In this document: positions 38,673 through 50,370 of the stretch, piece by piece
Layout of the letters: each line of letters begins with the position of its first letter
Numbering within the stretch: position 1 is the first letter of the stretch
Source: Syngnathus acus
Lineage: Eukaryota > Chordata > Actinopteri > Syngnathiformes > Syngnathidae
Direction of reading: 5' to 3'
DNA length: 64,000 nucleotides
Assembly (NCBI RefSeq): GCF_901709675.1
Contig: NC_051107.1
Span: 5,644,001 to 5,708,000, forward strand
Notes under the pieces: generated by a model
Seen by the model: the letters and a program-made list of their open reading frames with translations, nothing else
Database searches by the model: none
What the model was told of the DNA's origin: nothing
Made by a program: the position numbers and the translations under genes

Positions 38673-39238
38673 TTCCAACAATCACGGCGTGTGTGTGATT
38701 TATAGTCGAAAAGTATACTTGTGTTTTCACCATGTGAAACTAAACGGATGATTGATTTCTTTTTTTTGTACCGTTTGTGACCAACTTTTTAGTTGTTAGG
38801 AGACAATAAAACAGTGCTCTTTATTAAACTGGACACCTCTGCTTATTGAAAATGTATTCTATCCAAGTTTGTTATATGATTAGGATTATAAACCCAAGAC
38901 TAGAATAAAGATGGCTCAGGCATCTCTGGGTATGTGAAAGCAGTCAACAATAACTGCAAGCAGGAAAAAAAGAAGACATATGTGCAAAACAAATACAACG
39001 CTCTAACTGAACAAGACATTAAACTGCTAATATTTGCATGCTTATTTCATGTAACAAGACGCGTTTGTTTCATATTGACCGAGTAACGGGCTTACCTGTT
39101 TTGTATTTTTGAAGCCCCGCCCCTTGTGCACTTTAGCCTCTGTTGCTCAAATATTTGTCAAACAGAATGAGGAGCAAAAAAGCCAGGTTGCTCTCCGAAG
39201 CGTAAAAGCTCACAGCGTCATCTGGAGAAAGAGACAAC
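38673..39238. other. snrpf 3' UTR and amdhd1 promoter
   Basis: Contains the snrpf poly(A) signal at 38805-38810, then about 400 bp of AT-rich DNA leading to the amdhd1 start. No further gene signal was recognised. Confidence 0.55.
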
Positions 39239-41201
39239 ATGTCGACAAGTCGTTTGAAACTACTGGTGAAAAACGCGCAGCAAGTGCTCGTGATTTGCAA
39301 CAACGGCGAGAAATACCTGACAAAAGGCAACAATGACATCGTCATCCACGTCATCCACGGTGCAAGTGTCGTCGTCGGCAGGTTAGCGACAAAATCATGG
39401 ACACAAGTCCCGTTGGGATCTCTGCTACTCACATTTCAACAGCGCCCTCCAGCGGCTGATGTCAGTCACTGCACCACAATCTAGAGCCTTTTTTTCTTGT
39501 TTCCCAGCATTGGCAATTGTAATTTTACTTGTGGATGTTAACTGCATTTTTATTGTCATTTTAGATGAATGATTGAAATCTTCTATGTTTTTGCTTTAGA
39601 AATACATTTTTCATATTTTCAATGTAAATGTGCTTTTTGTGCTGCTCAGCGACGGGCTAATTAAAGCGGTTGGCCCGCTTGATGTGATCGAATCGGAGTA
39701 TTCGGATGCTTCCTTCGATCGTGTGATTGACGCCACGGGGATGTGTGTCTTGCCTGGTGAGTTTCATAATAAAATAAAGTAAAATATTTTTTAAAAAGTA
39801 GTATTATAATTCTGTTGACAGGCTTGGTTGACGCTCACACCCACCCCATCTGGGCCGGCGACCGCGTGCACGAGTTTGCCATGAAGGTAAGCCGCCACGT
39901 CGCCGCGGTGACCCTTTCAGACTGATGATGTTTCCGCCTCAGCTGGCGGGCGCCACCTACATGGACGTGCACCGAGCAGGGGGCGGCATCCACTTCACAG
40001 TGGAGCGCACACGGGCGGCCGCCGCCTATGACCTCCTGGCCTCGCTGAGCGGCAGGCTGGAGCGCATGCGGCGGGCCGGCACCACGCTGGTGGAGGTCAA
40101 GAGCGGCTACGGCCTGGATCTGCCCACCGAGATGAAGATGCTGGAGGTGATGGAGGAAGCTCGCCGCACTCTGCCCATCAGCATCTCCGCCACGTACTGC
40201 GGCGCCCACGCCGTGCCCAAGTATGCTGCACCTCCTAAATCTCTCCGGAGTGACTGTGAAAATCAAGCGTACTTACTTCAATGTGTCTGAAGAGGGAAAA
40301 GTGTGGCAGAAGCCACCGAGGACATCCTGCAGGTTCAACTTCCCGCATTGAAGGAGCGCATGGCAGCCGGGACGCTGCGGGTGGACAACATCGACGTGTT
40401 CTGCGAGGAGGGAGTCTTCGACGTGCCCTCCACGCGCGCCATCCTGCGGGCGGGCATGGAGATGGGTCTTAACGCCAACTTCCACGGAGACGAGCTGCAT
40501 CCCATGAACGCCGCTCAGGTAGGCCTCCGTTTGCCGTCCATCCAGGAGCGTCCTTTCTCACGTCCCACCCACAGCTGGGGGCCGAGCTGGGAGCGTTGGC
40601 CGTCAGCCACCTGGAGGAAGTGACGGAGCAGGGCATCGCCGCCATGGCCCGGGCCAAGACGGCGGCCGTCCTGCTGCCGACCACAGCTTACATCCTCAGG
40701 CTAGCCCAACCGCGGGCGCGCGCCATGTTGGACGCGGGCGTGATCGTGGCCCTGGGCAGCGACTTTAACCCCAACGCGTACTGCTGCTCCATGGTGAGTC
40801 CCGTGCCTTCCCGTGAGGTGCTTTTTTTGATGCCGCTTTTCTTTCCCTCCCACCCGAAGCCCATCGTCATGCACCTGGCCTGCGTCAACATGAGGATGTC
40901 CATGCCCGAGGCCTTGGCGGCGGCCACCATCAACGCCGCCTACGCCCTCGGACGCTCGCACACGCACGGCTCGCTGGAGGCGGGAAAACACGGCGACCTG
41001 CTGGTCATCAACGCCCCGCGGTAAATAGCTCTTACTCAAAAGGAGATGGCGCATATGGTGACTGTAAATGAAAAGATGAGAGCGGCTCTGCACAGGTGGG
41101 AGCATCTCATCTATCAGCTGGGCGCGCATCAGGAGCTCATCCGCTTCGTGGTCGTCAAGGGCGACGTCGTCTACGACAACGACAAGACGCTGGCCTTGTG
41201 A
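39239..41201 (+). CDS. amdhd1: imidazolonepropionase (amidohydrolase domain containing 1)
   Basis: Third enzyme of histidine breakdown: it hydrolyses 4-imidazolone-5-propanoate to N-formimino-L-glutamate (EC 3.5.2.7) in the cytosol. Eight exons in frame: 39239-39381, 39650-39756, 39822-39886, 39943-40220, 40293-40518, 40575-40793, 40860-41020, 41096-41201; 434 aa (human 426). The amidohydrolase TIM barrel shows its metal and substrate motifs in order: DAHTHPIWAGDR (HxH), AGGGIHFTVERTR, SATYCGAHAVPK (His), NFHGDELHP (His) and ALGSDFNPN (Asp). All are intact, so an active zinc or iron enzyme is expected. A CTCF-like core lies in intron 1 at 39441-39455 (minus). The poly(A) signal AATAAA is at 41320-41325. 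In human the neighbour HAL acts upstream in the same pathway; it is not in this window, where tspan9 follows instead. Confidence 0.96.
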
Positions 41202-41256
41202 AGATCGTTGTGCTTGTACGCGGGGCAAAAAAAAAAAAACGGGATCGGCTGTGTGC

Positions 41257-41325
41257 TTTTATTGAACATGTCAGGACACTCAAGAAATACTTGTGGTACA
41301 AAAGTAACTGCTCAAAAGTAATAAA
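41257..41325. terminator. crossed poly(A) signals of amdhd1 and tspan9
   Basis: The amdhd1 signal AATAAA (41320-41325, plus) lies to the right of the tspan9 signal (TTTATT 41257-41262, AATAAA on minus). If both are used, the two mature mRNAs overlap tail to tail by roughly 100 nt. Confidence 0.55.
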
Positions 41326-41372
41326 TGGATCCGTGTGTGTATACCGCCTTGCGGTAGTGGAATGTACCGGGG

Positions 41373-42546
41373 TCAGGCTTGGTATTTTTTGCCGCCGCGG
41401 TGGATCTGCTGGTACAGCGTCATGGAGAAGGCCATGCCGAGGAGCTGAAAGCGACACACCATTAAAAGAGCGCCGTCACGTCACAAAATGGCGGGCGCTG
41501 AAGGCTGCTGCCCACCTGAATGACCAAGACACACATGGCGATGGTGCCCAGAAGGTGCTTGTTGTCGTCCAGCCACTCCTCCACCTTCTCATAGCAGCCC
41601 TGTAACAAAGAAGAAGTCAACTTTCAATGCAAACACCTTCAAAGTTTTTTTTTTTTTCATTTGAGTGCAATTTGATAAACTGACCCGCGTCCAGAAGGCA
41701 TCGGAAGCGTTGTGTCCGCATCCCGAATGGACGAGCTGACAGCAGCTGTCGGGAACGGCGTCCACCTGAAGCGCCGCGCGCCAGTCGCTGAAGCTCGTCA
41801 CGCCGCAGCAGTGCCACTGCGTGCGCAACATCGAGACATCACGACAAAGCATTTTCTGGGTCTTCAGCCGCATCGCCACGCGTCTCACCTCCCCCTGGAT
41901 GGCGTCCCACGCATCCCTCAAACCAGCGTTGTTGTCCGTGTTGTACAGGACCAGCCCGTCCTTCAGATCCCGCCGGGCGTTTTCGCTCACCTGCGAGGAA
42001 ACAGATGGACACATTCGTGGCGTCCTTTGGCAGCGGAAACACGAGTGCGTCCAACCTTGTCGGTGTAGACGAAGAAGAGGATGAGGAGGATGAGCTCGGC
42101 CAGCAGGATGATCAACAGGACGATGAAAAACTTGGGGAAGAATAATATTCACACTCTTTAGCAAGCTGTAGCGGCCATAAATTCTCATTTGGATCGCAGC
42201 TGACTCACACTTAGCAGGAGGCACTTGTTCTCCTTGATGGCACCCAGGCATCCCAAGAAGCCCGTCACCATGACGACGGTGCCCAGCATCACGATGAGGT
42301 TGGCGGCAGACATCGACGGGAAGGACGGCGACAGCGTGGCGAAGTTGCCCTGCGACACCGACAGCCACACGCCCACGCCCAGCAGGCCGCACCCACCCAG
42401 CTGCAACAAACATACTGGTCACTCACTTCCCGTCACGTGTGGGATGGAGTTCCATTCCCGGTGAGTCGTGGAAATGGCGTTACCCAAAAGAGCAGGTTGA
42501 AGAGGAAGAGCATGTACTTGACGCAACAGATGCAGCCGCGAGCCAT
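41373..42546 (-). CDS. tspan9: tetraspanin-9
   Basis: Four-span membrane organiser; TSPAN9 is found in platelets and in early endosomes. Seven coding exons in frame: 42546-42484, 42400-42209, 42130-42056, 41990-41889, 41816-41685, 41599-41516, 41444-41373; 239 aa, the same as human TSPAN9. Membrane spans: about 14-34, 55-80, 88-110 and, near the C-terminus, 205-228. The large extracellular loop carries the signature HCCGV, PDSCC, SGCGH and GCYE cysteines and an N-glycosylation site (N-A-S). Juxtamembrane cysteines (GCICCVKY, KCLLL) are likely palmitoylation sites. The N-terminus MARGC and SVSQGNFATLSPSFPS favour TSPAN9 over TSPAN4. Non-coding 5' exons are suggested by an acceptor just before the ATG and by donors at about 42637 and 43004. 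Exon-intron phases are all 0, typical of the family. Confidence 0.92.
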
Positions 42547-43617
42547 TTTGCGGATGACTGGATCTGAAGTAGAAGATTAATTTACTCCATGTAAATGTAC
42601 TGTTTATTTTGGCATTGTAACATCACAACAAACTTACCACTTGAATACGATGACGGAGGAGAAACTAGGACGATCTGGAAAATATCAACGGAGTGAAACT
42701 TCGTAATAATAATGTAATATCATTATAGTTGAACTGCATTTATTGTTACGCCAAATTTTTGCCAAGTGACGTCACGGGAGTGAACTTCAAATGAGGCTTT
42801 AACAAGTTTGGAGGTTTGCGCTGCAAAAAACATAACCAGCTGCATTTTAACTCCCACCAACAAGGTCAAGACAAGAATGATAAACAATAGTTTTTAGTCC
42901 ACTTTGGAGGGCTTTCTACAAGGCCATGACCATTTTTGTGCCAGGAAAAAAAAAAAAAAATCACAACAAGCGGAGACAGGGAAAAAGAGGGACTATTTCT
43001 TACCGCGCTATGAACTGAAGCTTGTCATTCCGCAGATTCCTTGCCAGCCTTCGTCTTTCACATACTGCTTCTGCGGGAAAAGTTAATTAAAAACAACAAA
43101 CGAAGGCTGGGAGTCGACAGAAAGCCCGTCAAAGTTTACGCCACGGCCGAGGTACATCCACAGTACGAGAAAGAGGAGGTTCTATGTGCGGAGCTTGCGG
43201 CGGAGGAAGACGGCGCACACTGCCCCGCGTTGTGCGCATGTCTGTAAATGTTAGTTATTAATGGTTCACGCGTGAACGTGTTTTGAGTGAGTATCGCGAG
43301 TGCAGCCACCTCTCCTGTCACTTGTAATGGCACACAGTGCCGCCAGGGGGCAGATGAGCACATGGCAACATCTGACGTCATTTACTGGGCCAAAAACTAA
43401 GTGCACAACTTAATCATCAAACATAAATTGGAGTGTTAACTCCAGGGGAAAAACACGTTCATAGTTTAATAAAGGAGTTTATTAAATAAACAACACTGAT
43501 ATAAATACATGGCCCTTAAAAGAAGCCAAATAAAAATGTATAAAAACAATACAAAGAGGTCAGTTTTTTCCTCCCCAAACACCGAGGCGCATCAAATGGC
43601 AAGTGAGTCCAGTATGA
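42547..43617. other. tspan9 5' UTR / elapor2 3' UTR interval
   Basis: The left half holds probable non-coding tspan9 exons and a poly-A tract at about 42945-42960. A strong CTCF-like core, CCGCCAGGGGGCAG, lies at 43340-43353 between the two genes. TTTATT at 43478-43483 (AATAAA on minus) fits the end of the elapor2 3' UTR. No other coding signal. Confidence 0.55.
43340..43353 (+). promoter_or_regulatory. strong CTCF-like core
   Basis: CCGCCAGGGGGCAG agrees with the CTCF core at essentially every informative base. It sits exactly between tspan9 and elapor2, a plausible boundary position. Confidence 0.5.
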
Positions 43618-46600
43618 CTAATCCAGGACCCAGCGATCCGCCTGAGAGCTGTTGAGCTGCACAGATTCACTGCTGTCTCCTCCCTCATGCTGAAAGACAC
43701 CATTTGGTTCAGTAGAAAAATGACATTAAATTAGAAAAACAAAGTTTAAACACATCCTAAAGTGGCATACACACACCTTGTTGGCAATGGCGCGGAGCTT
43801 CCCCAGCAGGGAGGGCTTGCGGGTGTAGACGGTGTCGTCGTCGGGGTCTTCGCCCTCGTCCAGGCCGCAGCTATCGGCGGCGGGCAGCTCGCACTCCTTG
43901 TTGGCCGACATCACCAGACGAGAGTACTTGTACTCCAGCCTGTCGCGAGTACGTTACGTCACGTGATCACCCAAGGCAAACGTGGTCACAAGTATGAAGA
44001 CACACCTCTTGTTCTTCTTCCAAAAATAGCAGGTGAGGACGACGAGCAGCGCGGCCAAAAAGGCTCCGCCGCCCACGCCCAACTTGAGCCACAAGGCGAC
44101 AGACTCGCAAGGGGTGGAGCTCCTGGGAGGCAACGGGACGCCTTTGGTGCACAGCTTGGGCTCGTTCCACAAGTAAAATGTTTCCTGGAAACACATTGGG
44201 CGGATGACAGGAACTCGACCACGTGACGTTATGATTACGAGTGTGCGGTGCGCGCGGCTACCTGGATGCCGCCTTTGCAGGCGCCATCCAGTTGGTGGTA
44301 GTCGTCTCGCGTGCAGAGCGGGCAGGCACTGGCGCTCTCCCACAGGAAGTGGAAGGCGCAGCCGTCACAGGTTCCTGCAGGACAGGAGCTAGAAAAAACC
44401 CCACAAAAGTTATTTTCATTTTTTTGTAATATGTTCACAACTTTGTATAAAATAAAAAAATGTCTCAACATTTTCACACACGCTTGACCGACCTGGGCAC
44501 AGAGAGCTCGCCACGTTCAGATTTTTTGGGATGACAGCGGACCACGATGACCGAACTGCGGCCTTGATCGCAGGACGCCGTCACCTGTGTCGACCTGAAA
44601 TGAAAATAACATGAAGAAATGTGTCACGTGGGTAGAAAAACACAAAGGTGCATCTTTTGATTGTCTACCTGTAGAAGAAGTTGATGTCTGGAACATTGTT
44701 GGTGTTTTCCGGGAAGAGCCCTGGGTCAGCCCTCACGCCGTCCAGGAAGCGGTCCACAGTCGCTCCTGCGGGGGGCGCCAAACTAACACTGAGTGGCAGC
44801 CGAGCAGAACGGCGCCGTTCAAAAGTGGACCTACCGAGAAACATGTCGGCCAGGCGGACGGACTGCGAGGAAATGGGCGTCCGGAAGCCGCGCCCGTCGG
44901 CCGGGATGATGGTGGACTGGCAGATGAAGCCGTCCACCGCGTTGGCCAGCCGGGCGGCGCCGTCGTCGTTGCCCTGCTCGTCTTTGTTGAACACGCCGCT
45001 GAAGTCGGTCAGGTTGTTCCTGCACACTGCTGCTCTGCGGCCCTGTACGCACACGCATCGCCGTGGTTACGCCTACAAAATTTGTTATCTTGTCATAGGT
45101 TGTTTTTCAGTTGACCTGGTGGCCACACAGGCTGATGTTGAAAAGGTGAAGGTACTTGGTGCCCTTAGTGGTGAAGCTGGGCTTCAGGGTGAGCGAGGCC
45201 ACGTCGCTCAGCGCGCTCAGGTCGTAGGTCAGCGTGCGGTTGTTGTGCAGGCGCGAAAAGGAGCAGTCGCTGTAGCAACGGGAATGCTCCTGGAAGAAAA
45301 CGCACATTTATGGATTTTTTTCTTTTCTCTCGCCGCGTGTCGGCAGAGCGCTCGCTCACCCGGTCGCTGATGCTGGCGGGCCCGCACGCCACGCAGGCCT
45401 CGCGGCCGTAGGTGTGGCGTCCGGCCAGGTGCGTGCCGGGCGGGCACTCCTCGCATCGGTTGGTCTCGGTGTGGATGTAGAAGCCCGGCGGGCACGGCAC
45501 GCACGTGGAGCCGGCTCGCCGGGAGCCGTCGGGCACCAGGGCGCACGCTCGGCATCCCGAGGCCACGCCCTCCAGCACGTTGGTCACGTGGATAGAGAAG
45601 AGCTTCACGTTGTCGCCCACGTAGCGACGCACCTGTGCAAACGGGACGCTTCATTAGGGACGCCCAGCGTCTGCCGATGATCCCAATTTGATTATTTTTT
45701 TTTTAAACTTACATCCAGAGCGTGATTGGTCCTCTGGAAGGCCCACGTGAAAGTGACAGAGTCGTTCCTGCTCATGCTGTGCGAATACGACTGGCGGCTT
45801 TTGCTGCCCTCCCACGACTCCACCACGGTGGTGCTCTTGCTGTGCACGTCCTGCGGGGGGCGCCACAGGACAAGCGTGAAGCCGGGCCCAACGAACGTCC
45901 TCCTCGCACTCACCATCATGAAGTAGAGCTGGCAGTCACCGCTGCAGAGCGTCTCAAATTCGAAGGTGATCCGCCCCACCTCGCCGCCGCTCATGCCCGA
46001 CAGTGACGCCGGCACCCTGCGCGCAAAACAAAAACACGTCCCGTTCATGCGTGGGAACGCCGGTGAGCCTCGCGGGCGTCCTTACTTAAAGCCCGGCACG
46101 TGCAGGCTGAGGATGAGGTAGTCGTCGTCCGACGAGCCGGCTCCGCTTCGGACGTGGTCGCCCGCCACTTCCCAACCTGAACGTCGACACGCAGCCAAAC
46201 ATTTTTCGATCGGCTCCATCAAACCTATTTATAGTTCTCACAGCTCTTGCGCAACAAATCGGTTTGTCAAGTTGTGTTGCTCTGAAAAACCGCAGCGAAT
46301 GGACGCGTGCCAAAAATTCTTACCGTTCATGCCGTCGCATTTGGAATTCCCCACGTTGAAGCAGGAAGTCTTCATGTTGGCGGGAAGGACGTTCCACCAT
46401 CGAAACTCGTAGCCCAGGACCGGCTCTGTGCCCGAGGGGCACGCCGTGCACGCTGCGCACACGCGCAAATGTGAAGAAATGCTCGTAAAGCGGGAAGAAA
46501 ACACAATTCTCTCGACATTGGCGACGCATTGTGAAAACGTCTGTGACCCCCGACCTTCTTTTTCAGGCCCGACCAGTCGGGCGACATGCCAGGGGCCAAG

Positions 46601-49571
46601 ATAACGCGGCAGCCGGCGTGCGCGAGCATTACCGTAGGTGCCATCCGAGCGCGTCCCGGCCGGGCACGGCGAGCAGGTGGAGTCGTTGCTGTTGTAGAAG
46701 CCCGGGTTGCACGGCGGGCACGCTTTGCGCGGCTCCGAGGCGGGCAGCGCCACGGCGCCGGTGGCGTTCTCGTCGCAGATCTTAGGCTCCACCCAGCGGT
46801 ACACCGCTTGCGTCTGCAGCGGGGGTGGAAAAAAAGAAAACTGATGGTACAAACTTAACAATATCCCAAAGCTGAATGAATATGCAATTTTGGAACGAAT
46901 ACTTTAAATACATATGTCATGTTTCCAATAACACGCTATCTATTATTTATTAGATGAGCTCGGAGGGGGCCACAATTTCAGAGCGCTCATGTTTGTTCCT
47001 CTCCTTTGCATCTTCTCAATCGTAGCATTAGCAACCGTTTGCTCACTCTGGTCCAGTTCCTTTCACACGTGGGCCTGGTATGAGGAACCAGGAAGCGTGT
47101 GTGTGTGCGTGCGTGCGTGTGTACACACTAACCTTTCCTTGGCTGTCACAAGGCGTGTGAATCTGGAAATAGTCCCTGTCGGCACATGCAGGCCTCATCT
47201 TGCACTCGGCCCATCCCTCCACTAAGACAACAACAATATTATAGACACACAGTTATAATTAATTTGACTGTAACATGAAATGAAATTGTTTCATTTCCTG
47301 GAAGGTGTGACTCGGCACATTTACTTCCTCCACATCTTGTGCCGCAAAAGTACTTTGTCGATTTGTATATTTGATTTGTGAAATGTGGATGCGTACGCAC
47401 GCGAGTAGTGATTCGGTGGGCAGGCGGCGCAAGAAGTGGAGCCCTTGGCGGAGAAGGTGCCGCTCGGACACGGGCGACAGGAGGACGAGCCGGGGCTGGC
47501 GCTGAACCACCCGGGTCGGCAGGGAAAGCACTCAGACGTGTAGGCCACACCTTTTTACAATATTCCAAAAGATGAGCAAAATGTTCCCGCTGGAACGTTG
47601 GCCACTTTTTTTTTTTTTTTTTCCTGACCTTCTATTCTGATTTCCTTGAGCAGCACAGGTTTCACCATCTTGACGCCCACTAGGATGCCCGTCGTTCTCC
47701 AGTACAGGATGTTGGTGCCGGCCCACAAGTTGATCTGCAACACAAGTTCGCGTCAGAGTGTGTTCACGTGGACGTTGTTGGCAACTTCCACTCACCGCGT
47801 GCGTTCCCCATTCTCCGTTGCTGGTCACCTTGATCCACTTCTGCTCGTCACTCTGGCTCATCTCCTGGCACTGCTCGTTCTGGACCTGAACACACGCGCG
47901 CGGCGATAGTCACACGCGGAGGGCCGACATGTGGCCGACAAGGACAAAGGTGTTCTCACGTAGAACTCAAAGAAGATGTTGTTGTCGGGGTACTGGTAGG
48001 TGAAGGAGACGGAGCCCTGCTTCTCCAGGTGGACCACGTAGACCAGCGACACGGTGCACTCGTCCCGGTTGGACTCCAGGTACACGCCTTGCGGCGTCCA
48101 CGTCGAGCTGCGCCGCAAAAGACGTCAATCGCTCAATTATCCAGCCGAACCGCGGGGACGAGAAAGATAAACGTACTTGCTGCACGCCTGGAAGTCGCCG
48201 TTGGGCGGCTTGGCGTTGAGGAAGCTGGCGATGCTGATGAATCCGCCGGGGAGGGCGTCCCACTGATCGAAGCGCAGGCCGCTGCCCAGCGAGTAGGAGC
48301 CGGCCGCGCACGGCGTGCACGACTGCGTGGACATTTCCAGGAACTTGCCGGCCGAGCACGAGAAGCCTGAACAAAAGCAAAATGAAGCCGGGAAAGAGCA
48401 TTTCTAGGTGGCGCTAGACTCACTGCAGTCGGTTCCTCTGCTGGGGGGCGGGAGGCCCGAGCAGGTGCCCGGATTGAGCGGGATGGCCACCCTCCAGCGG
48501 GACCCCGTGCTGTCACACTCCGTGTACTGGTAGTAGTGGTCCATCTGCAGGACATAACGGCCCTCGTTATGTTGCCAGCGGCAATTATTAATGGACGGCG
48601 GAGCGGAGAAAGTGGCCTGGGTGACCCTGATCGCCATGGCAACTAATGGGCCGGAGCGGGAAAGCACAGCCACAGGTTTGTTTAATGCATGTTTTGGCCG
48701 GAGGAGCAGCTCACTCAATTACAATACGTGGTCAATCCTCGTGACAATATTTCTAGTGTGCACTGCTGAATAAAAAAAACATTGTTCATTTCCGTTTGCA
48801 AACTGAGGATAATGGATTGTGTTGGTTTACTTTTACACCCTGTGAGGCAACAAACAGGTTGGATGGGAATTTTTGAAATTCTTGACTTTTCACCACATTT
48901 CCCGTGTCATGTTTGCACGAGTTCCCAGCTACGACCACCCGAGGCAACAAACGCACCTCGGCGATGCTTTGGCCTCCAGGCAGAATCACGGGCGCCCGCA
49001 AATTAAAAGCGCCGTGAAACCGATAAGCAGCCGAGGAAAAAGACAAACAGCCAGCTCGCGCAATCTGTTGGTCTCCCGGGTAACTCATGCCGGTTGCCAT
49101 GGCGATGGATGAGTGGACGAGAGGAGGGAGATGAGATTGGACGGGGGCAAGCCATAAAAAGGCAGCAGTGACAACAATTGAAGCTGAGTGGACGCACAGA
49201 CCAAAAATTGGATTATATTCCATGACTGGTGAAGATAGCTGGTTAGTTTAGCACAAGCTTGGCTAGGGAATAGGCCCTTTTATGACAACACTTTTAAAAT
49301 GATATCAAATGAATGGTATCAAATTAACAATTTGCAATTCAACTATTTGGCGAACATGTTATGCATAACAACAACTTAAATATCACCACTGTTACTATTT
49401 ATCAATGTCTTGCACTAATTCTACAAATGAATAATATGATCTATTGTGCACGCTTACCTCATCGCACGGCGGTAGCGTCGTGTCGGCGTAGGTTGTCTTG
49501 ACAGCGGCGACGATGATGAGCATCAGCAGGCAGCGGGGGGACCAGGAGGCGCACGCCGGTTCCCACATCAT
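43618..49571 (-). CDS. elapor2: endosome-lysosome associated apoptosis and autophagy regulator 2
   Basis: Type I membrane glycoprotein of the EIG121/KIAA1324 family in the trans-Golgi, endosomes and lysosomes; ELAPOR2 has been linked to BMP signalling. 22 exons in frame: 49571-49458, 48544-48424, 48366-48177, 48107-47960, 47885-47796, 47734-47629, 47550-47401, 47221-47133, 46813-46633, 46452-46324, 46176-46086, 46016-45914, 45850-45713, 45632-45360, 45289-45116, 45042-44835, 44765-44669, 44594-44493, 44388-44262, 44184-44006, 43939-43777, 43689-43618; 1014 aa. Signal peptide (about 1-29), cysteine-rich CxxCPxG modules, a mannose-6-phosphate-receptor-like fold, membrane span at about 912-934 ending LTCYFWKK, and a tail with the sorting signal YSRL. 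The tail ([23 protein letters not shown]) resembles ELAPOR2 more than ELAPOR1. Intron 1 is 0.9 kb with two X-box-like sites. Paralogue call moderately firm. Confidence 0.92.
43958..43967. promoter_or_regulatory. CLEAR-like E-box in elapor2 intron
   Basis: GTCACGTGAT, one base from the full TFEB/TFE3 palindrome, in the intron just upstream of the penultimate exon of a lysosome-linked gene. Motif match only. Confidence 0.25.
48630..48643 (+). promoter_or_regulatory. RFX X-box-like site, copy 1, elapor2 intron 1
   Basis: ATCGCCATGGCAAC differs from the strict X-box pattern only at the first base. Its exact reverse complement occurs 450 bp to the right. Confidence 0.45.
49093..49106 (-). promoter_or_regulatory. 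RFX X-box-like site, copy 2, elapor2 intron 1
   Basis: GTTGCCATGGCGAT is the exact reverse complement of the 14-mer at 48630-48643. The flanks of the two copies do not align, so this looks like two sites rather than the ends of an inverted repeat. Confidence 0.45.
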
Positions 49572-50370
49572 CAACTCGGATAACGAACGGCGGACGGCCC
49601 GCTGCCTGGAGCCACAGAGTCAAAGCGGTCCGGGCGTGTAACGCCCCAGTCATTGATGTGCCACCGTCTGCCTGTCACACGCAAATAAACACACCGACGT
49701 CAAGTCACAAGGAATGCACAGACGAGACGTCCGGTTTTCAAACTAAAAGCAAAAACACCCACGTCAAGCCAAGAGGGAAGGCACACATGCCATCTCCCGG
49801 TTTCGAATTAAAAGACACTTGCCAAGAGTGTTTCAAACGCCACCATTCCTGTATTTAAACGGTATTTAACGAGCTCTTCCAAACCATATTTTCCAAACGT
49901 TATTATCTCGAGTGAAAGAAGCAGAGAATTCTCCAATTAACGAGCCAATCGAATCAAACGCAGTAGCGCTCAAACACCGCCAGGCGGCAGAAGCACGCAA
50001 GTTAGCAATAAAGCCACCAACGACGAAGAGCGCTCGGAACCAAAACAATCCCAAAGTTGTCAGCGAAGGCTGACAAAATGGGATGCAAATCACCACGGTC
50101 GCTTTTGGAAGTTCTTTACATCACTTAAACTGCCACTTTCATTATCGGGGGATCTTTTATCGGACTCTTGCGGGGTGTTAAAGTGCGTTGCTGGCCTGTC
50201 TGTGGCCGGTTCTGTCTGGCGTCGTTTGCAGGTTAGCTTCCCCGGCTATAGAAAGTTGCTCGATAACGAGCCGTGGGCCAAACATGGCCATATTTGGAGC
50301 GGTTCACACCGGTGAGACGTAAACCAAATCCATTCAAGTCGGCCTGCTCGAGACGCGCACTCTTTTCGAC
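49572..50370. promoter_or_regulatory. divergent elapor2 / klhl42 promoter region
   Basis: About 800 bp between two start codons on opposite strands. It holds a CTCF-like core CCGCCAGGCGGCAG at 49977-49990. No TATA box and no coding exon were recognised. Confidence 0.5.
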
